Shown piece by piece: positions 60,461-64,000 of a DNA stretch of 64,000 nt; the first letter of the stretch is position 1, and each line of letters starts with the position of its first letter. The notes under the pieces are model-generated. The model was not told where the DNA came from. It saw only the letters and a list, made by a program, of their open reading frames with translations, and did no database searches. A program made the position numbers and the translations under genes. The stretch spans positions 1-64,000 of the forward strand of contig JARGOC010000002.1 in assembly GCA_029212365.1 (NCBI GenBank). The letters are read 5' to 3'. The DNA is from Roseovarius sp. (GTDB lineage: Bacteria; Pseudomonadota; Alphaproteobacteria; Rhodobacterales; Rhodobacteraceae).

Positions 60461-62043
60461 GCGTTCTTCGGTCAGAGATAAATCTCTCCTCCGAGGCGTT
60501 TCGCAACAACCTGGCTGCCTTTGGCTCTCAGCTAGAGGCAGTTGAGACAGCGCGAAGCGCGATCCTGGCTGGTTCGGGCAAGAAAAAGGGGGACAAGCTG
60601 CCGGTGCGTGATCGCATCAATCGGCTGCTGGACCCTGGTTCACCATTTGTGGAGGTGGGCCAGTTTGGCGCCCATGGCATGTATGGTGGCACGATTTATT
60701 CTGGCGGAATCGTAACTGGTATCGGCATGGTGAGTGGTCGGCTGGTGATGATCGTTGCCAATGATGGCAGCGTGAAGGGCGGAACCTATTATCCGATCAC
60801 CATCCGCAAACATATCCGCGCTCAGCAGGTTGCCCGTGAAAACGGCTTGCCTTGTATCTATCTGGTCGACTCAGGTGGCGCGTTTTTGCCCCTTCAAGAC
60901 GAGATTTTCCCCGACGAAAACCAGTTTGGTACGATCTTTCGCAACATCGCCGAGATGTCGGCGTTGGGTCTGCCGCAGATCGCGGCTGTGATGGGATCAT
61001 GCACCGCTGGCGGGGCCTATATACCGGCGATGTGTGACGAGACCGTGATTGTACGCGGCACAGGCACGATCTTCCTTGGTGGGCCACAACTTGTTCAGGC
61101 CGCCACGGGTGTAAAGATTGATGCAGAATCTCTGGGCGGTGCCGATCTGCACACGACCCAAAGTGCTGTGGCAGATCACCTTGCGCACGACGATGAGCAT
61201 GCTTTGCGTCTGGTGCGCGATATTGTGGCGCGCAGTCCGGGTACTGCGCCGGCCAGATCTCCGCTCGCGCCTGAAGAACCGCTTTACGATCCGGCAGAGC
61301 TTCCCGGTCTGATCAGCGCGAATCCTCGTGAGCCGATCCGCCCCCGTGAGATTTTGGCGCGGATTTTGGATGGCAGCCGGTTTGACGAATACCGCGCCCG
61401 ATGGGGAACAACGATTATCTGTGGCACCGGCGCGATTGGCGGCTATCCGGTTGGCGTGCTCATCAATGACGGCGTGCTGTTTTCAGAGAGCGCCCAGAAG
61501 GCTGCAAACTTCATCGAAATATGTTGTCAGCGCAACATACCCCTCGTTTTTCTGCACAATATCAATGGCTTTATGGTCGGTCAGGAATATGAGGCTGATG
61601 GAATTGCGCGTCACGGGGCCAAAATGGTGAATGCCGTTTCCTGTGCTGCTGTACCAAAGTTTAGCGTTATGATTGGCGGCAGTTACGGCGCCGGCAATTT
61701 TGCCATGTGTGGGCGCGCCTTTGGCCCACGCATGATGGCGATGTGGCCGAACGCGCGTACATCTGTGATGGGCGGTGAACAAGCGGCTACGGTGTTGGCG
61801 CTGGTGCGTGAGGCACAGTTGAACAAACAGGGCGAAGAGTTCGAACCCGAAGCGCAGGTGGCCTTCAAGGAACCGATCCTCAAGCGTTACGAGGAATGCA
61901 GCCAGCCGCTCTATGCAGCGGCACGGATGTGGGTGGATTCAATCATCACCCCCCAACAAACCCGCGACTGGCTTGGTTTGGGTTTGGCTATGGCTGCTGG
62001 AGGCCCAAGCAAGGAAACGCGCTTTGGTGTATTTAGGATATAA
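60457..62043 (+). CDS. Acyl-CoA carboxylase beta subunit (carboxyltransferase; geranyl-CoA or methylcrotonyl-CoA type)
   Basis: This 528-residue carboxyltransferase moves CO2 from carboxybiotin to an acyl-CoA. It resembles the beta chains of methylcrotonyl-CoA and geranyl-CoA carboxylases: RDRINRLLDPGSPFVEVGQF at the start, YLVDSGGAFLPLQDEIFPDE, GSCTAGGAYIPAMCDE (oxyanion hole), then GSYGAGNFAMCGRAFGPR and MGGEQAATVLA. With AtuA genes directly upstream, geranyl-CoA (AtuC-like) is the favoured substrate. Leucine degradation (LiuB-like) is the alternative, and no isovaleryl-CoA dehydrogenase/HMG-CoA lyase set is seen here. It is followed two bases later by the alpha subunit. Confidence 0.92.
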   Translation: MSVLRSEINLSSEAFRNNLAAFGSQLEAVETARSAILAGSGKKKGDKLPVRDRINRLLDPGSPFVEVGQFGAHGMYGGTIYSGGIVTGIGMVSGRLVMIVANDGSVKGGTYYPITIRKHIRAQQVARENGLPCIYLVDSGGAFLPLQDEIFPDENQFGTIFRNIAEMSALGLPQIAAVMGSCTAGGAYIPAMCDETVIVRGTGTIFLGGPQLVQAATGVKIDAESLGGADLHTTQSAVADHLAHDDEHALRLVRDIVARSPGTAPARSPLAPEEPLYDPAELPGLISANPREPIRPREILARILDGSRFDEYRARWGTTIICGTGAIGGYPVGVLINDGVLFSESAQKAANFIEICCQRNIPLVFLHNINGFMVGQEYEADGIARHGAKMVNAVSCAAVPKFSVMIGGSYGAGNFAMCGRAFGPRMMAMWPNARTSVMGGEQAATVLALVREAQLNKQGEEFEPEAQVAFKEPILKRYEECSQPLYAAARMWVDSIITPQQTRDWLGLGLAMAAGGPSKETRFGVFRI

Positions 62044-62045
62044 AG

Positions 62046-64000
62046 ATGTTTTCACGTATTCTCATCGCCAACCGTGGCGAAATCGCGTGCCGGATTGCGC
62101 GTACTTGCAGCCGTCTGGGTATTGAATATGTCGCCGTGTATTCAGCCGCAGATGCCGGGGCACTACATCTTGAAGGTGCCGCCGAAACGGTTTGTGTAGG
62201 GGCCGGCCCGTCGAGCGAAAGCTATCTGAATATGGATCGTCTGATCGAGGCCGCCAAGGCGACTGGTTGTCAGGCCATACATCCGGGGTATGGGTTCTTG
62301 TCCGAGAACGCATCCTTCGCCCATGCAATCGAAAATGCGGGCCTGGTCTTTATCGGTCCGCGGCCCGAAACGATCGAGGCTATGGGCGACAAGGCCCAAT
62401 CAAAAGCGATGATGCGAGCCGCCGGTGTGCCGGTGGTGCCAGGCAGCGACGTGGCCAGCGAGGATCCGGCGCGACTTGTAGAACTTGCAGATGAAGCTGG
62501 ATTTCCGGTGCTGCTCAAGCCGACTGGCGGGGGTGGTGGCAAAGGTATGGTCGTCATCGAAGATCCTGACGACCTAATCACCGCCGCCGAAGCCACCATC
62601 CGGCAGGCAAAGGCCAGTTTTGGCGATGGTCGGCTTCTGATTGAACGTTTCATCACCAGTCCGCGCCACATTGAAATTCAGGTTTTCGGTGACAGTCACG
62701 GCAATGTCGTTCACCTGTTTGAACGTGAATGCTCTTTGCAGCGGCGCCACCAAAAGGTGATCGAAGAAGCCCCTGCTATCAATATTTCCGATGCTATCCG
62801 CTCTGCGATGCGCCAGGCGGCAGTACAAGGCGCAGAGGCGCTTGGGTATCGCAATGCGGGCACCTTCGAATTCATCTACAGCCCTGAAAAGGATGAGTTC
62901 TTCTTTCTCGAAGTGAACACGCGCTTACAAGTCGAGCACCCTGTCACCGAGGCGATCACCGGCCTTGATCTTGTTGAATGGCAATTGCGTGTGGCGGCTG
63001 GGGATAGTCTTCCGTTGGCTCAAGACGCGATTGTCGCACGCGGTCATGCGATGGAGGCGCGGATCTGCGCTGAGGATCCTTTGCATGATTTTCGCCCCGC
63101 ACCTGGGCGGGTGAGCCACGTGGACTGGCCTTCGAGCGCGCGCGTAGATACGGGCGTGATGTCGGGCGGCGACGTCCCGGCGTTTTATGACCCGATGATT
63201 GCCAAGATCATCGTCCACGAGCCGGATCGCGAAACCGCGAGGCACTCTCTGCACGCCGCCCTTCTTGATACGCAACTCATGGGAGTCGCCACAAACATCG
63301 GCTTTTTGGCCAGTCTTCTGACCGATCCTGATGTGATTGCCGGGACTGCCGACACAGGTCTGATTGCACATAAAATCGAAGCCCTTACCGCAAATGCGCC
63401 TGGGGATGAAACTGCGGCGGTTGCCGCTGCTCTGCAACTTGTTCGCCCGCCACATTCGGATGCCTGTGCCTCTCCTTGGTTTGGGCAACAGGACCGGGGC
63501 GGGTTTGATCGCCAGACGCTTTCACCCGAGGCACAACTGGGCATTGTGACGGTGTTGCAGGAGGAAACTCTCTGCTCGGTTCGCGTGCTTGCGCGCAACG
63601 GTGATCAGGCGCAACTGGCCATCGGTGACAAGCCGTTTCGCGTACAGATTTCGCAGGCCGGATCGCCCAGCACCCCGTGGCTTGGCACAATCAACAACCG
63701 GAAGTGGACAGCCGCCGCTACCGCCGATGGGTATGACACCCAGATTGACGGTTGGCGCAATGTTCTTGCGCGGCCTGATATTGCGGATGACATGCTCGGG
63801 GGCGGGTCCGGAACGGCTGTTGCGCCCTTGCCCGGTGTTGTCTCGGCCGTGTTGATCGAAACCGGCGCAGAGGTTACCAAAGGGCAGGTCCTGGCCATTG
63901 TTGAAGCGATGAAAATGGAAAACCCCATTCTCGCCCACAGCGACGGTATCGTCGAGGAGGTGCTTTGCACGCTGGGCGATACTGTGGCGTCTGGGCAGGC
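62046..64000 (+). CDS. Acyl-CoA carboxylase alpha subunit (biotin carboxylase + biotinyl domain), 3' end outside window
   Basis: The open frame runs from the ATG at 62046 to the window end (651 codons). It starts FSRILIANRGEIACRIARTC (biotin carboxylase N-terminal domain), then has the ATP-grasp PTGGGGGKGMVV, FERECSLQRRHQK and NTRLQVEHPVTE. A linker region follows, and near the end the biotinyl domain with VEAMKMEN, where Lys623 would carry biotin. About 15-20 residues are probably missing. With the beta subunit it forms the geranyl-CoA (AtuF-like) or methylcrotonyl-CoA carboxylase. Compared with the remnant at 47-772, this copy is intact. Confidence 0.93.
   Translation, partial: MFSRILIANRGEIACRIARTCSRLGIEYVAVYSAADAGALHLEGAAETVCVGAGPSSESYLNMDRLIEAAKATGCQAIHPGYGFLSENASFAHAIENAGLVFIGPRPETIEAMGDKAQSKAMMRAAGVPVVPGSDVASEDPARLVELADEAGFPVLLKPTGGGGGKGMVVIEDPDDLITAAEATIRQAKASFGDGRLLIERFITSPRHIEIQVFGDSHGNVVHLFERECSLQRRHQKVIEEAPAINISDAIRSAMRQAAVQGAEALGYRNAGTFEFIYSPEKDEFFFLEVNTRLQVEHPVTEAITGLDLVEWQLRVAAGDSLPLAQDAIVARGHAMEARICAEDPLHDFRPAPGRVSHVDWPSSARVDTGVMSGGDVPAFYDPMIAKIIVHEPDRETARHSLHAALLDTQLMGVATNIGFLASLLTDPDVIAGTADTGLIAHKIEALTANAPGDETAAVAAALQLVRPPHSDACASPWFGQQDRGGFDRQTLSPEAQLGIVTVLQEETLCSVRVLARNGDQAQLAIGDKPFRVQISQAGSPSTPWLGTINNRKWTAAATADGYDTQIDGWRNVLARPDIADDMLGGGSGTAVAPLPGVVSAVLIETGAEVTKGQVLAIVEAMKMENPILAHSDGIVEEVLCTLGDTVASGQ

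Noticed and set aside
57944..62040. TATTTAGGATA before both the crotonase (57960) and the carboxylase alpha gene (62046)
   Set aside because: The second copy is the coding end of the beta subunit (VFRI and stop), and the shared part is short and acts as a weak ribosome binding site in both cases.
1..64000. Search for tRNA, rRNA, CRISPR repeats, integrase or transposase genes
   Set aside because: No cloverleaf, repeat-spacer pattern or recombinase motif was recognised on either strand; the small gaps are filled by promoters, dyads and hairpins.

Overview
The window looks like part of an alphaproteobacterial chromosome or large replicon. The best guess is a marine Roseobacter-group member of the Rhodobacterales; this rests on gene style (IclR regulators, TRAP and LIV-type transporters, acyl-CoA chemistry) and moderately GC-rich coding sequence, not on a marker gene. 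I see no rRNA, tRNA, CRISPR array, prophage or intact insertion sequence. Almost every gene activates, oxidises, hydrates, racemises, carboxylates or imports organic acids as CoA thioesters, so this reads as one large catabolic gene region made of several operons, each with its own regulator and importer.

Layout. (1) 1-1331: two broken genes, a 5'-truncated biotin carboxylase and a frameshifted flavin reductase. (2) 1.7-4.0 kb: an aldehyde dehydrogenase and an SDR behind a promoter and ahead of a clear terminator. (3) 6.8-4.2 kb, minus strand: CaiB-type CoA-transferase, MaoC hydratase and CitE-like lyase, the enzyme set expected for itaconate (or a similar C5 diacid) breakdown. (4) 7.0-11.1 kb: thiolase and acyl-CoA ligase converging on a MaoC hydratase and its IclR regulator. 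(5) 11.9-16.8 kb: acyl-CoA dehydrogenase, class I CoA-transferase, alpha-methylacyl-CoA racemase-like enzyme and an MFS carrier. (6) 20.8-16.9 kb, minus: zinc alcohol dehydrogenase with a complete TRAP transporter. (7) 26.8-21.2 kb, minus: two adjacent acyl-CoA dehydrogenase genes that may form one heteromeric enzyme, a crotonase, a CaiB transferase and an aldehyde dehydrogenase, divergent from an IclR gene across a perfect palindrome. (8) 28.5-40.9 kb: crotonase, acyl-CoA dehydrogenase, SDR, acyl-CoA ligase, a five-gene LIV-type ABC importer with a Tat-like binding protein, a second ligase, TetR regulator and a double-hotdog thioesterase. (9) 43.7-41.1 kb, minus: a cyclase-family hydrolase and two crotonases. 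(10) 43.9-48.5 kb: a second five-gene LIV-type importer. (11) 48.5-50.2 kb: two convergent IclR genes. (12) 50.4-53.5 kb: acyl-CoA dehydrogenase and an old-yellow-enzyme/Fe-S reductase. (13) 53.6-64 kb: an operon resembling the acyclic terpene utilisation (atu) genes of Pseudomonas, with a DECR-type SDR, FabG-type SDR, acyl-CoA ligase, acyl-CoA dehydrogenase, crotonase, AtuA in two genes, and both acyl-CoA carboxylase subunits; the biotin-bearing subunit runs off the window.

The most interesting signal is regulatory. A near-identical box, TTC-N8-GAA with a TGC(G/A)GAACA core, occurs in three promoter regions: 43840 (second LIV importer and divergent cyclase operon), 50308 (divergent IclR and dehydrogenase/reductase operon) and 53511 (the atu-like operon, just upstream of a TTGACA box). 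It ties regions 9-13 into one likely IclR regulon: uptake, activation, double-bond reduction, carboxylation and beta-oxidation of what may be a methyl-branched, unsaturated isoprenoid-like acid. The substrate is inference. Other perfect palindromes mark further control points at 26828 and 28384.
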